This document shows, piece after piece, positions 8,113 to 18,068 of a DNA stretch of 64,000 nt. Where the stretch lies: positions 249,361 through 313,360 of the forward strand of contig NZ_LN909043.1 of assembly GCF_001486585.1 (NCBI RefSeq), written 5' to 3'. Position 1 is the first letter of the stretch. Each line of letters starts with the position of its first letter. Below the pieces are notes generated by a model, which did not search any database, was not told the origin of the DNA, and saw nothing but the letters and a program-made list of their open reading frames with translations. Source of the stretch: Paenibacillus senegalimassiliensis. Its GTDB lineage: Bacteria > Bacillota > Bacilli > Paenibacillales > Paenibacillaceae. Both the position numbers and the translations under genes were made by a program.

Positions 8113-8934
8113 ATGTCTGATCTGCTTCAAATTGCACGCAAGGAACTTAAGGTAGGGTTCCGCAATCCATGGGCATATTCCTTTCTGGTCTTATTCTCGG
8201 TATTCAGCCTTTGTTTGCTGCTCATTAATGCCCAGACTGACATTAGCGGATATTCTGGAGTTACCGGATCAATGCTCAGCCTGATATTGTATTTACTGCC
8301 TCTGATGGCATTATTCCTGGGGTCCTTCTCGCTGACAGGGGAGAAGGAGGAAGGAAGCTGGTCCTTACTGGCGACGTATCCTCTGGGAACCTTGCCGTTC
8401 CTGCTGGGCAAGTTTGCGGGGCTTGCGATTGTGCTGCTTACAATTATTTCTTTTGGCTACGGATTAATGGGCGTCATCTCAGTATTAATGGGACAGCGCT
8501 TTGAGGTGAACACCTATCTGCTGTTCTTCTTATTTTCCTGTGGTTTGGTCCTGCTATTTCTGGCGTTAGCTCTGGTGATCGGCGCTTTATCCCGAAATCG
8601 CTGGCAGGCGATGACGATCTCGGTGATGGTCTGGTTCTTTGCTGTCATCGGCTGGCCTGCGATTCTCATCGCCCTGCTCGGATTCGTACCTTACTTGTGG
8701 ATCAAGCCACTTCTAGTGATGTTGACCTTGCTGAATCCGGCGGAATTCGTCAGATTGTTCGTCGTGGTCAAACTGGGCGGGGGCTCTATCCTGGGTCCTG
8801 AATATTACCAATGGGTGACGTGGATTCAGGGGACTGGCGGGAGCCTATGGTTTGCAGCTTTATTTATCCTTTGGCTGCTCTCTGCGCTGAGTATTGTGTA
8901 CGCGATCTGGGAGAGGGGGAGAACACATGGCTGA
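8113..8934 (+). CDS. nosY: NosY-like ABC-2 permease
   Basis: Integral membrane subunit of 273 residues with about six hydrophobic segments and an ABC-2 type permease pattern, paired with the NosF ATPase encoded next. The complex is required for maturation of nitrous oxide reductase in known systems. I chose the ATG at 8113 (MSDLLQIARKEL), which has GGAG about 9 nt upstream; a TTG at 8098 is also in frame but without a better site. It overlaps nosF by 8 bp. Intact and of normal length. Confidence 0.88.
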   Translation: MSDLLQIARKELKVGFRNPWAYSFLVLFSVFSLCLLLINAQTDISGYSGVTGSMLSLILYLLPLMALFLGSFSLTGEKEEGSWSLLATYPLGTLPFLLGKFAGLAIVLLTIISFGYGLMGVISVLMGQRFEVNTYLLFFLFSCGLVLLFLALALVIGALSRNRWQAMTISVMVWFFAVIGWPAILIALLGFVPYLWIKPLLVMLTLLNPAEFVRLFVVVKLGGGSILGPEYYQWVTWIQGTGGSLWFAALFILWLLSALSIVYAIWERGRTHG

Positions 8935-9676
8935 ACCACTGGTAACTGTGTCGGGCCTGAATAAGATCATCAAAGGCCAGACCATTGTACATGAAGTGTC
9001 CTTTCAGGTGCCTGCTGGAAGCATCGTAGGGTTGTGCGGGGGCAACGGAGCAGGAAAAAGTACGATTCTGCGTATGGTCGCCGGCATCCTCCAGCCAACC
9101 TCCGGCGATATTCGTGTAGGCGGCTTACGTTGGAAAGAAGACCGGAAACAATTTGCCGGGCAGATTGGATATATGCCCGATGATTTTCAATTCCCGGCAG
9201 GCTTGACGGCGGAAGAGATCTTATCGTTCTGGGCATCACTTCGCCGGGAGCCGGAGTCACGGGTTCGGGAAGTGCTGGAGATGGTGGGTCTGGACGACAA
9301 GCGGCATAAGCGGGTCAACTCCTTCTCCAAGGGGATGCGGCAACGGGTGTTATTCGCTCAGGCTATGCTCTCGTCTCCATCTCTAATACTGATGGATGAA
9401 CCGACCAATGGCCTGGACCCGTATTGGATGCAGGAGTTTGTAGCCATCTTGAAGAGCGTGAAGCTGGAAGGGCAAACGGTGTTATTCTCGACGCACCAAC
9501 TGGACATCGCCGAGGAGTTGGCGGATGAGGTCATCTTCTTGAACAACGGACGTATTTGCGGAGAAGGGACGGTGGAGTATTTCCGTGCGCTTTATGGCCC
9601 TCTTCCGTTACACCGCGCTTTTCAGCAAAGTTTGGGACTTGGTTCTTGGGAGGAGCGGCGAGATGACGAAGGCTAA
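8927..9676 (+). CDS. nosF: NosF-like ABC transporter ATPase
   Basis: ABC ATP-binding subunit of 249 residues. It has Walker A GGNGAGKST (with Gly-Gly in place of the usual first residues), signature NSFSKGMRQR, Walker B LILMDEPTNGLDP and an H-loop STHQ. It works with NosY, whose gene it overlaps. The ATG at 8927 follows GAGGGGGAG. The 3' end overlaps the thioredoxin gene by 14 bp. ABC fold is certain; assignment to NosF rests on the neighbours. Confidence 0.9.
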   Translation: MAEPLVTVSGLNKIIKGQTIVHEVSFQVPAGSIVGLCGGNGAGKSTILRMVAGILQPTSGDIRVGGLRWKEDRKQFAGQIGYMPDDFQFPAGLTAEEILSFWASLRREPESRVREVLEMVGLDDKRHKRVNSFSKGMRQRVLFAQAMLSSPSLILMDEPTNGLDPYWMQEFVAILKSVKLEGQTVLFSTHQLDIAEELADEVIFLNNGRICGEGTVEYFRALYGPLPLHRAFQQSLGLGSWEERRDDEG

Positions 9677-10226
9677 CCGTAACTGGCAACGTCCCCTCAC
9701 ATGGCTGCTCGCCTTGGTGTTGGCTGTGGCTGCGTTGTGGGCTGTGGCTTCAGCCTGGCGTTCACATGTCCAGGAAGCGGGGGACGGACGATTGGATGTG
9801 GGCCGTGCGGCTCCAATCTTTGAGGCTGTCGATAGTGAAGGAAGCCAGATTTCTCTGGCCGCCAGTCAAGGCAAGACTGTCGTGTTGAACTTCTGGGCTT
9901 CCTGGTGTGAGCCTTGCGTGAATGAGTTACCCTTGATCGAGCGGCTGGCACAGGAGCAGACCTCCAAGGTCACCACCTTGTTCGTAAATGTGGGCGAATC
10001 GCGGGGCACGGTCAATGAATTTCTAACGGGGCATGGTTTTGAATTCCCCGTCATTCTTGATGCTACCGGCAGAATCTCTGAGCTGTACGGGGTAACCTCC
10101 CTGCCAACTACCTATATCATTGATCCGCATGGAGACATTGCCCAGCCGATCTTTGGAGAGATTACGAGTGCAGAGCAGCTTCAAGCCTATATCGATGGAG
10201 CCCCGTCAACCTTTTCCCCTCAATAG
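9663..10226 (+). CDS. TlpA/ResA-type membrane-anchored thioredoxin
   Basis: Thiol-disulfide oxidoreductase of 187 residues. One N-terminal membrane anchor (residues 10-32) is followed by an external thioredoxin fold with active site WASWCEPC (Cys82, Cys85) and the cis-proline region TSLPTTYI. Such proteins reduce cysteines of copper or haem proteins outside the membrane. GGGAGGAG precedes the ATG at 9663, inside the end of nosF, so the gene belongs to the nos operon. It may keep NosL or its client cysteines reduced. Confidence 0.88.
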   Translation: MTKANRNWQRPLTWLLALVLAVAALWAVASAWRSHVQEAGDGRLDVGRAAPIFEAVDSEGSQISLAASQGKTVVLNFWASWCEPCVNELPLIERLAQEQTSKVTTLFVNVGESRGTVNEFLTGHGFEFPVILDATGRISELYGVTSLPTTYIIDPHGDIAQPIFGEITSAEQLQAYIDGAPSTFSPQ

Positions 10227-10246
10227 TGCCAGCATTTAGCTCTTTA

Positions 10247-11878
10247 TTACGTTTGCGATAGAGGGCGAGATGACTTGGCCTGAACCCTTGGCTGCTTCTT
10301 ATACTCATTGGGAGTCACTCCGACTTCTTGCTTGAACAACTTGGAGAAATAAGAGTAGTTAGTATATCCAACTTGATTGGCTACGGCATACACGGACAGC
10401 TTGGTCGTCTCCAGCAACCGCTTGGCTACAGAGATGCGGACTTGAATGACATAGCTGCCCAGGGAAATGCCCGTCTCCTTCTTGAATAGCCGGGCCAGAT
10501 AGTCCGGATTCAAATAGACCACCTCCGCCAGATCATTGCGGGTCAGGTCTTCTCCGTAATGCTCATGAATATATTGCTTAATCTCTTCGGCCACGGATTG
10601 TGGCTCGGCAGCGAAGTCGTGATAAGCCATCGCGGTATGCACCAGGTAAGTCACGTACGTTTCCATATCCTCGATCGAATAAAGCGACTGCGCCAGTAGT
10701 TGTTCATTGGCTTTGGCCGCATACAATTTGTGGGCCTCAATCCCCTTCAGCTTAAGGAAGGCATAGACAAGCTGCACGATGTCCAGGCGGAACAAGGCGA
10801 GCCCTGCGGTGTCCAGCGTTTGGCGATCCAGACGCTCCCGCAGATAACGTGAGGTTTCCTTCAGGAAATCCCCGGGATTATTCTGATGCAGCAGCTCTTC
10901 CAGGTGCGTCAGATCAGGTGGCTGATACTCCGGCTGCCTTGGCCGCCCATCCCGTTCTGCCCAGTAAGTGCGGTTGCGCGTCTTGGGCAAATTATCATTC
11001 ATAGCCAGCAACTGATGGAGCACGGGCCCGATGCTCTCAATTTGGCCTGACAGTCCAATGCAACAACAGGCATCACATTTCAAATAAGCGCCAGCTCGCT
11101 CGAACCATGAACTCCACAATTCCTCCAGCACAGCAGGTTCCGGCTGCTGCTTCCATTTGAGAATAACCATCCAATGATAATCACGAAATTCCAGCACGGC
11201 TTCAGCGGTAAATCTGGGGCCCTGTAACAATTCATGCAGAACATTTTGCAAGGCGAAGTCGAACAAGCTCTTCTCCTCCCGCCCCATGCTGCCGTTATAA
11301 GGGAACACATGAATGAGCACCGGCTGAATCAGATCGTTCATCGAGTAGACGAGATGCTGGTCCTCCATGGCTTGCACCACCACCGCAGGCTTGACGGGAG
11401 CGGAGACACTTGCGCCGACCAGCTTGCGCCAGAAGTATTCCACCAGATTAGCCTGATTTTTCTGCCAATAGCCCCCCTCCTGAATGGCTTTCTCCCGACT
11501 TTGTAACTCTTTCGCCTGTACGATGGCCTTTTGCAGAATCAATTTGAGCTTATCGAATTCTATCGGCTTCAGGAAGTATTCGAAGCTTTGTAGCTCAATG
11601 GCTTTCTGTGCATAATTGAAGTCTGCGTAATTCGTCAAGAAGATGGCTTGCACCGCGTAGTTCTCCTCCCGAATCCAGGCCAGCAACTCCAGTCCGCTGC
11701 CCTGAGGCATCTCTATGTCCGAGATCAGGATTTGCACCGGATGTAGCTGTAATACCTCCCTTGCTTGCGCCACATTGTTCGCTGTAAACACGTTCTCTAT
11801 GCCAAGCTCAGCCCAGTCAATCTTCTTCTCCAAGGCGGTAACAACGTAATAATCATCATCAACGACTAATGCATTCAT
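10247..11878 (-). CDS. YesN-like AraC-type response regulator
   Basis: Two-component response regulator of 543 residues. An N-terminal receiver domain has the acidic patch VDDD (residues 7-10) and phosphoacceptor Asp54 in ISDIEMP. A long linker follows, and the C-terminus is an AraC-type DNA-binding domain with two helix-turn-helix units (SVYAVANQVGYTNYSYFSKLFK). The gene overlaps the end of the sensor-kinase gene by ATGA. Regulators of this kind control adjacent sugar ABC systems in Paenibacillus, here most likely the binding protein transcribed divergently from 13979. Confidence 0.92.
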   Translation of the reverse strand: MNALVVDDDYYVVTALEKKIDWAELGIENVFTANNVAQAREVLQLHPVQILISDIEMPQGSGLELLAWIREENYAVQAIFLTNYADFNYAQKAIELQSFEYFLKPIEFDKLKLILQKAIVQAKELQSREKAIQEGGYWQKNQANLVEYFWRKLVGASVSAPVKPAVVVQAMEDQHLVYSMNDLIQPVLIHVFPYNGSMGREEKSLFDFALQNVLHELLQGPRFTAEAVLEFRDYHWMVILKWKQQPEPAVLEELWSSWFERAGAYLKCDACCCIGLSGQIESIGPVLHQLLAMNDNLPKTRNRTYWAERDGRPRQPEYQPPDLTHLEELLHQNNPGDFLKETSRYLRERLDRQTLDTAGLALFRLDIVQLVYAFLKLKGIEAHKLYAAKANEQLLAQSLYSIEDMETYVTYLVHTAMAYHDFAAEPQSVAEEIKQYIHEHYGEDLTRNDLAEVVYLNPDYLARLFKKETGISLGSYVIQVRISVAKRLLETTKLSVYAVANQVGYTNYSYFSKLFKQEVGVTPNEYKKQPRVQAKSSRPLSQT

Positions 11879-13617
11879 CGGGCTACACTCCTGTTCGTTC
11901 CGACATAAGCCGGAAGGGATAAAGTGACGCAGGCCCCGCCATTCCTGCCATTGGAGAAGGATACGTCGGCCAGGCCATGGTACAAAGAATTCAAGCGTTG
12001 TAATGTGTTCATGATTCCGATGTGAGTTCCCGCCGACTGATCCAGGGGCAGACCCTGCTGCAAATCATGCAGAATATCAGGTGGGAATCCCGGTCCAGTA
12101 TCAGTTATGCCAATCGTCATTCGCTTCTTTCCCTCCCCTTCATTAGCCCTTACGAAGAGATTTATCTGCACCTCCGAGACTCGGGATACCGCATATTTGA
12201 CGGCATTCTCTACAAAGGTTTGCAGGACGAGCGGAGGAATAGGGGTATCGACTAGCTCGTCAGCTTGTTCAATGTGATAGGCCAGGGCGTTCTGATATCG
12301 ATGCTTTTGAATATCGAGATAGATCCGGACATGCTCGATCTCATCCCCCAACCTCACAAAATCTCCATCGTTCTGGAAGATATAACGAAAATACTTTGAG
12401 GTAGATAAGGCCATTTGCTCAATTTCTTCATGCATCTGCATTTGTGCCATGCTATAAATGTTGGTCAGACAGTTCAGGAAGAAGTGAGGTTTGATTTGCA
12501 GCTTCATATAATCCAGTTGAATGCGTTGCTTCTCAAGTTCCCGCTCATACAAATCGATTTTGAATTTCTTGATTTGGCTGACCAGATTGACAAATTGATT
12601 CCCTGCCCGCTCCAGTTCCACAATCTTGCTGCTCTCAAATTCCAGGGGCTCTCCGTCTTCCGTCCAGAAAGCCAAATTGTAAGAGAAGCTCTTGATGGGG
12701 AGCAGCACTTTGTTACGGAAATAAAGCAGGATAAAGCCCAGGCTACAGGTCAGGATTACCGCCAGAAGAATGATCAGAAGCTGGGCCACCATAATCTTCT
12801 CGAACGCTCCGAACTGAATGACCAGTTGCACATGGAAGGAAGCATCGGTGAACTCTCCATCCACGGTCGTGCCAGCCTGGAACAGATTCGGCAGGGAAGA
12901 GGGGCGAGGCATTTCCACCAGCGGTTTGCCGTTATTGGAGACAGGGCTGCTCAAATGCCGGTTGCTGCTGTCAATCAGCGAGACGAAGCCGTTCTCCCCC
13001 AAGTTTAATTGCCGCAAGGGGCGGATAAGGTTATCGGCCGAGACGAGACTGATCATATAGCTGTCGTAGTACGGAACAATATTCGTGATGTAATAGGTAT
13101 CGTCAATTTTCACCGGCGTCCATTTCGAATAGATTTTCTCATATACATTCCGGTCCGCCTCCACATTGGCCATGATCTGCTCCTTAAGCTGAACATAATG
13201 AGAGTAGGGAATGCTGATCGGAGCGCAGTTGAGGAAAAAGTCCTGTTTCTTCAAATAGACAAAAAAGTTATATTCCTGACCATAGTTTTTTTGCAGCTCG
13301 TTAAAGCGTTTATGCAAATTCTCATTTCCCTCAAAAAATTCGATGCTGTTCATGCTGCTTGTATTCATGGCCCGCAGGCTTTCGTCGTTAGCCAGGGTCC
13401 AGCCGATATAGTGATTAATATAGGCAAAATCATGATTAATCCGCTGAATATACAAGTTGGCCGTGTCCTGTAAATACCGGGTGGATTGCTGTTTGACGAT
13501 GGAGATCGCCGAGATGCTGATGGCAAAATCCACGACCAGGACAATAAAGGAAATGAGGAACATGATATTGACATAATGCCGAATGGGATACTGTTTATTT
13601 TCCGTAGATTTGTCCAT
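11875..13617 (-). CDS. YesM-like sensor histidine kinase
   Basis: Membrane sensor kinase of 580 residues. A first membrane helix lies near residues 20-42, an extracellular sensing domain follows, and a second helix is near 275-300. Then come a HAMP-like linker, the His_kinase motif LQIKPHFFLNCL, and an HATPase_c domain with ENAVKYA and DTGPGFPP. I chose the ATG at 13617 with GAGGGGGAG just upstream; an in-frame TTG at 13635 is less well placed. It is co-transcribed with the response regulator downstream and divergent from the sugar binding-protein gene. Confidence 0.9.
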   Translation of the reverse strand: MDKSTENKQYPIRHYVNIMFLISFIVLVVDFAISISAISIVKQQSTRYLQDTANLYIQRINHDFAYINHYIGWTLANDESLRAMNTSSMNSIEFFEGNENLHKRFNELQKNYGQEYNFFVYLKKQDFFLNCAPISIPYSHYVQLKEQIMANVEADRNVYEKIYSKWTPVKIDDTYYITNIVPYYDSYMISLVSADNLIRPLRQLNLGENGFVSLIDSSNRHLSSPVSNNGKPLVEMPRPSSLPNLFQAGTTVDGEFTDASFHVQLVIQFGAFEKIMVAQLLIILLAVILTCSLGFILLYFRNKVLLPIKSFSYNLAFWTEDGEPLEFESSKIVELERAGNQFVNLVSQIKKFKIDLYERELEKQRIQLDYMKLQIKPHFFLNCLTNIYSMAQMQMHEEIEQMALSTSKYFRYIFQNDGDFVRLGDEIEHVRIYLDIQKHRYQNALAYHIEQADELVDTPIPPLVLQTFVENAVKYAVSRVSEVQINLFVRANEGEGKKRMTIGITDTGPGFPPDILHDLQQGLPLDQSAGTHIGIMNTLQRLNSLYHGLADVSFSNGRNGGACVTLSLPAYVGTNRSVAR

Positions 13618-13978
13618 GGCTCCCCCTCGCTGCAACCTTTCCCGCGCGCAATCGCAGCGCGCCCTAAAATGATGTGTTATGTATTTATGAATGCGCTTTT
13701 ATGTGGCATTACCTTTATTATAAATCTTTCATTTTAAAATAGAATACGCGATTGGTGCGGCTGATCCGGAAAGTCCGAAAAGGACATAGGAAGGTCTGAA
13801 TAACGTCATAACTTGCCTGTTCCCCTACATCCCAATAGGACGGGCAGAAGACAAGCTCTAGGCAAAGGTCCGGATTTTTACCACAAGGAGTCCAGTTTGT
13901 CAGATGCTGGGAGTTTATACTAAAGGTGATCAAACGGCTGTAGGAAAACTCGACATTCAACATTAACGGGGGGTTAAC
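13618..13978. other. Divergent intergenic region between kinase and binding-protein genes
   Basis: This 361-bp stretch has no convincing ORF. It presumably holds promoters for the kinase operon (leftward) and the first solute-binding protein (rightward). A TATACT hexamer at about 13917 could be a -10 element, but no well-spaced -35 partner was found. The strong SD-like run of G residues lies just before the ATG at 13979. Confidence 0.5.
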
Positions 13979-15616
13979 ATGAGAAAGCTGAATATGAAAA
14001 TGCCGGCTAGCCGGCGATGGTCCATGGCGCTGACCTTGGTCCTGGCTCTGGCCCTGGTCTTGACGGGCTGTGGCGGAACATCAGACAATGCCAGTGCGCC
14101 AGCCAATGATGGCAGCGGTAACGCCAATACAGAAAGCGGTTTCAACGAAGAGGGCTTGCCGATAGTTTCCGAGCCGATCACTTTGAAGGTGTTAACGATG
14201 CGTTGGGGCAATATGGGCGATACCTTTACGAAGAATCAGTGGCTACAGGATCTGGAGAAGAACACCAATGTCAAAATCGAATGGCAGGTTGTCTCCTCTA
14301 ATGACTGGAACGAACAGAAGTCCATTATGCTAGCCAGCGGTACGTTGCCGGATATTATTCTCGGTGACCAGACGCTGAGCGATTCGGACATTATCAATAA
14401 CCTGAACTACTTCCGTCCACTGGATGATTACATTGATACCTACATGCCTAATCTCAAAGCGGCGATGGAACAGTCGCCAGAGCTTAAGAAGATCAGTACG
14501 TTCCCGGACGGGAAAATGTATTCCTTGCCAGCGAGCCAGCCAGCTTCCCCCAAGAGCACGCGCCAGCCTGTGATCAACAAGCAATGGCTCGACAAGTTGG
14601 GACTTGCAGTTCCTGATACGATTGAGGATCTCCATACGGTCTTCCAAGCGTTCAAGGAGCAGGACCCTAACGGAAATGGCAAAAAGGATGAGATTCCGTA
14701 TACCGAGGCAGGGCTTGGCGCTTTGCTTGATCCCTTTGGCATTACGGATCTCAACAACAACAATATGATGGTGAAGGACGGCCAGCCGTTGTTCATTCCG
14801 ACCTCTGAGGAATACAAGGCAGGGATTAAATGGGCCAACCAATTATACAGCGAGGGCTTGATTGACAAGGAACTCTACACCCAGGACGGGAGTATGACAT
14901 CGGCCAAGCAGCAGAATATGGAGGCTCCTATTGTTGGCTTCAGCTATCAATGGACGCCCGATGCGGTCTTTGGCAAATGGGGAGATCAGTATGTGGCGAT
15001 TCCGCCGCTTAAGGGACCGGACGGTCAACGGTATCAGAACGGTAATCCGAACGGCAACGGCTTGAGCCGCAACCAATTGCTCATTACAACGTTCTGCGAA
15101 TATCCAGAGGTTGCGGCCCGGTGGGCTGATCAGTTCTACACCGATGAGGCCAGCATTCAGAACTTCTGGGGTGCGATTGGCACCGTGATTCAGAAGAATG
15201 AGGATGGAACCTACACGCTGATGGACCCGCCGGAAGGCACAAGCGCCGACGCTTGGTATTGGGAGCAATCTCTGCGGAGCTTCGGACCGAAATATGTCAG
15301 TCCGTCCTTCGAGGAGAAGCTGGTACTTAATCCGGAGACCGGGGATGGGCTTAAGCTGGAGATCGATAAGCTTGGTAGCGAGTTCGTGACGATGCCGTTC
15401 CCGAGCGTGATGTACACTGCCGACGAATTCCGCGAATTACCGACCTTAACCACGGATATTGATAGCTATGTTGCAACCATGCGCGCGGGCTGGGTTACGA
15501 AAGGCGGAATTGACAAGGATTGGGACACTTACATTAAGAAGCTGAACGATATGGGGCTGGAGCGATTGATGCAGATCCGTACGGAAGCCTACAACCGTTA
15601 TGCAGGCGCTAAATAA
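13979..15616 (+). CDS. Sugar ABC transporter substrate-binding lipoprotein 1
   Basis: Extracellular solute-binding protein of 545 residues. The signal sequence ends in a lipobox LVLTGC. The mature region matches family-1 type oligosaccharide binding proteins that pair with LplB/YtcP-type permeases. It contains a calcium-loop-like DPNGNGKKDEIPY. It is a close paralog of the protein encoded at 22360-23988, colinear along almost the whole length. It lies divergent from a YesMN-type two-component pair and upstream of a LacI gene and two GH13 genes, so an alpha-glucan oligosaccharide is the likely ligand. Confidence 0.9.
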   Translation: MRKLNMKMPASRRWSMALTLVLALALVLTGCGGTSDNASAPANDGSGNANTESGFNEEGLPIVSEPITLKVLTMRWGNMGDTFTKNQWLQDLEKNTNVKIEWQVVSSNDWNEQKSIMLASGTLPDIILGDQTLSDSDIINNLNYFRPLDDYIDTYMPNLKAAMEQSPELKKISTFPDGKMYSLPASQPASPKSTRQPVINKQWLDKLGLAVPDTIEDLHTVFQAFKEQDPNGNGKKDEIPYTEAGLGALLDPFGITDLNNNNMMVKDGQPLFIPTSEEYKAGIKWANQLYSEGLIDKELYTQDGSMTSAKQQNMEAPIVGFSYQWTPDAVFGKWGDQYVAIPPLKGPDGQRYQNGNPNGNGLSRNQLLITTFCEYPEVAARWADQFYTDEASIQNFWGAIGTVIQKNEDGTYTLMDPPEGTSADAWYWEQSLRSFGPKYVSPSFEEKLVLNPETGDGLKLEIDKLGSEFVTMPFPSVMYTADEFRELPTLTTDIDSYVATMRAGWVTKGGIDKDWDTYIKKLNDMGLERLMQIRTEAYNRYAGAK

Positions 15617-15664
15617 TGTGTTCTGCTACGTTGTGGATGTCGCCAGAGCTACGGAGAGTCATTC

Positions 15665-16714
15665 GTGAAGGCCGGGATTAAGCAGGTTGCCCGCAGAGCG
15701 GGAGTTTCTCCCGCCACCGTGACGCGGGTATTATCTGGTCATCCAACAGTAGGAATGGAGATTACTCGCAAAGTTCAACGGGCTGTGGCAGTTACCGGGT
15801 ATCAGCCCAACAGGATGGCCAAGGGATTAGCCTCGCATAGAGCCGGTGTTATCGGTGTTGTCATGCTTGGCTATGGGGAGGCTCCCCTTTCTCATCCTCA
15901 TCCGTATGGTAAGGAATTAATGTATAGCCTTGTCGCACAGGCTCGGCGTCAGAATTTCGATATTCTGATTAGCCCTGACTCCTATTCGGACGGTAAGACA
16001 GGGATGAGAGATATCAAGCGGCTCCTGCAGAGTCGCCGTGTCGATGGCGTAATTGTACTGAATTCCGGCAAGGTTGTTGATGCTTCGTTTGAAGGCCTGG
16101 ATGAAATCAATGATCCGGTGGTTCTCATCGGACCCCATAGGCGGCATCCACATATTTGGTCTGTGGATACCGATCATGCTGGGGTAGCTTATGACGCAAC
16201 CTGCCATTTAATCTCCAGAGGCCATACCCATATCGGTCTGGTGGGGCAGCCATTAGCTCAAGACTATTCCAATGCCTGGCTACATGGCTATGAGAGGGCT
16301 CTGCGCCGTCATAACCTGAAGTGGCATGACGAGTGGATTGTAGCCAGAGAGGAGTGGCCAAGCGGCGCATATCGCAGTGCAGTGTCAAGCCTTATGCAGC
16401 TTCAATCTCGCCCCACGGCTCTGGTAGCCAGCAATGATGTTGTAGCCTGGGGCATCCTTGGTGCCCTGAATGAACTCGGGTATCGGGTTCCCGAAGATAT
16501 GGCGCTGGTTAGCTTATATAATTCACAGCTTGCAGCCCTGTCTAACCCTCCACTCACCAGTGTCGATATGGACATGGAACGATTGGGACGTACGGCTGTG
16601 GAGATGCTGATCCACAAAATCGGGGGCCAATATGATGAAGGTGGACAATCAACGGCTGGTAGGTTCGTTATTCCACATCGGCTTATTGTCCGCGAGTCTT
16701 CCGGAATCTTGTAA
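15665..16714 (+). CDS. LacI family transcriptional regulator
   Basis: Regulator of 349 residues. The N-terminal LacI helix-turn-helix reads IKQVARRAGVSPATVTRVLS, followed by the hinge and a periplasmic-binding-protein-like sensor domain with the usual late motif SLYNSQLAALSNPPLTSVD. The GTG at 15665 has GGAGAG upstream. The stop is followed directly by the GH13 gene, so it is likely in the same operon as the starch genes and may regulate them in response to a maltodextrin-type sugar. Confidence 0.92.
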   Translation: MKAGIKQVARRAGVSPATVTRVLSGHPTVGMEITRKVQRAVAVTGYQPNRMAKGLASHRAGVIGVVMLGYGEAPLSHPHPYGKELMYSLVAQARRQNFDILISPDSYSDGKTGMRDIKRLLQSRRVDGVIVLNSGKVVDASFEGLDEINDPVVLIGPHRRHPHIWSVDTDHAGVAYDATCHLISRGHTHIGLVGQPLAQDYSNAWLHGYERALRRHNLKWHDEWIVAREEWPSGAYRSAVSSLMQLQSRPTALVASNDVVAWGILGALNELGYRVPEDMALVSLYNSQLAALSNPPLTSVDMDMERLGRTAVEMLIHKIGGQYDEGGQSTAGRFVIPHRLIVRESSGIL

Positions 16715-16738
16715 ATGCTTAAGAAGAGGGGATGCCAG

Positions 16739-18022
16739 TTGGCTATAACGACGAAAAAAACACTACGCAACAGTGTCGTATATTCCGTGTATGTCCGTAA
16801 TCACACGGCAGAAGGTACATTCCAGGCCTTGCGCTCCGATCTCGGCCGCATCCGCGATCTTGGCGTCGATATCATCTGGCTGCTGCCAATCCATCCGATC
16901 GGCCTTGAATCGCGCAAGGGAACGTTGGGCAGTCCTTATGCCATTCGTAATTACCGTGAAATCAACCCAGAGCTGGGTACGATGGAGGACTTCAAAGAAC
17001 TGGTCAGTGCCATTCATGATTATGGCATGAAATGCATCATCGATGTGGTGTATAACCATACCTCGCCCGACTCCTGGCTGGTTACACATCATCCCGAGTT
17101 TTTCTACCGTACACCGGAAGGTGCTCTGGGCAACCGGATTGGTGATTGGGGCGATATCGTTGATCTGGATTACAGCCAGAAGGGGCTTTGGGAAGTTCAA
17201 GTGGATACCTTGAAGATGTGGGCAGGACTGGTGGATGGCTTCCGCTGTGATGTAGCTTCATTGCTGCCGCTGGACTTCTGGCTACATGCCCGTGAGGCTG
17301 TGGCCGAGGTCAATCTGCAATGTCTGTGGCTGGCAGAATCCGTGGAACCTGATTTTATTCTCCACTTGCGCTCCAGAGGTATGACCGGCTTGTCGGATGC
17401 GGAAATTTTACAAGCCTTTGACGTTTGTTATGACTATGACATTTACCCCTATTTTGCGGGCTATTTGTCTGGTGGCAACACGCTCAGCCAGTACGTGGAC
17501 CGAATCAATAGCCAGGAATATACCTATTCCGATAATTACGTAAAGCTGCGATTTCTGGAGAATCATGACCGGGCACGGGCTGCGGCCTTGCTTCCGAATG
17601 AAGCAGCATGGCTCCACTGGACGGCCTTCATGTATTTCCAGAAGGGAGTCCCGCTAATTTATGGAGGTCAGGAACGGGCGAGTGTCATCTGCCCGGATCT
17701 GTTCGGGAAGGAACCGGTTGATTGGCAATCAGGTGAAGACTTATCCTGGTTGTTCCAGGCCTTGTATGCTCTCAAGCAGAAGGAGATTATGTCCTTGGGG
17801 ATGTGCCGTTTTACGGCCATTGATGAAGAAGGCGCTGTAATCGGAAGATATGCGATGGGACAGCAGCAGCTCATCGGTGTGTTCAGCTTGCAGGGAAGGG
17901 CAGCCGAAGTGGAGGTGGGGCTTGGGGACGGTATATATCAGAATCTCATTGATCATCGTGAAGTAACGGTAACTGACGGACGCTTATACATCCATAATCA
18001 ACCGATAATAATCGAACTGTAA
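16739..18022 (+). CDS. Cytoplasmic GH13 alpha-glucan hydrolase
   Basis: Glycoside hydrolase family 13 enzyme of about 427 residues without a signal peptide, so it acts on imported oligosaccharides. GH13 motifs are DVVYNHTS (region I), GFRCDVAS with the nucleophile Asp (II), LWLAESVEP with the acid/base Glu (III) and LENHDRAR (IV). I prefer the TTG at 16739, since AGAGGGG lies 7 nt before it; an ATG at 16715 is in frame but has no SD. It follows the LacI gene and precedes the secreted amylase, so together they degrade alpha-glucan outside and inside the cell. Confidence 0.88.
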   Translation: MAITTKKTLRNSVVYSVYVRNHTAEGTFQALRSDLGRIRDLGVDIIWLLPIHPIGLESRKGTLGSPYAIRNYREINPELGTMEDFKELVSAIHDYGMKCIIDVVYNHTSPDSWLVTHHPEFFYRTPEGALGNRIGDWGDIVDLDYSQKGLWEVQVDTLKMWAGLVDGFRCDVASLLPLDFWLHAREAVAEVNLQCLWLAESVEPDFILHLRSRGMTGLSDAEILQAFDVCYDYDIYPYFAGYLSGGNTLSQYVDRINSQEYTYSDNYVKLRFLENHDRARAAALLPNEAAWLHWTAFMYFQKGVPLIYGGQERASVICPDLFGKEPVDWQSGEDLSWLFQALYALKQKEIMSLGMCRFTAIDEEGAVIGRYAMGQQQLIGVFSLQGRAAEVEVGLGDGIYQNLIDHREVTVTDGRLYIHNQPIIIEL

Positions 18023-18068
18023 CGCTGCACCACGCTTTTCAGATGATGTTAGAGAGGGGAAATGAACA

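Noticed and set aside
13979..14000. ATTAACGGGGGGTTAAC near the first binding-protein start as an operator
   Set aside because: The symmetry is mostly from the G-rich SD and a chance GTTAAC; not convincing.
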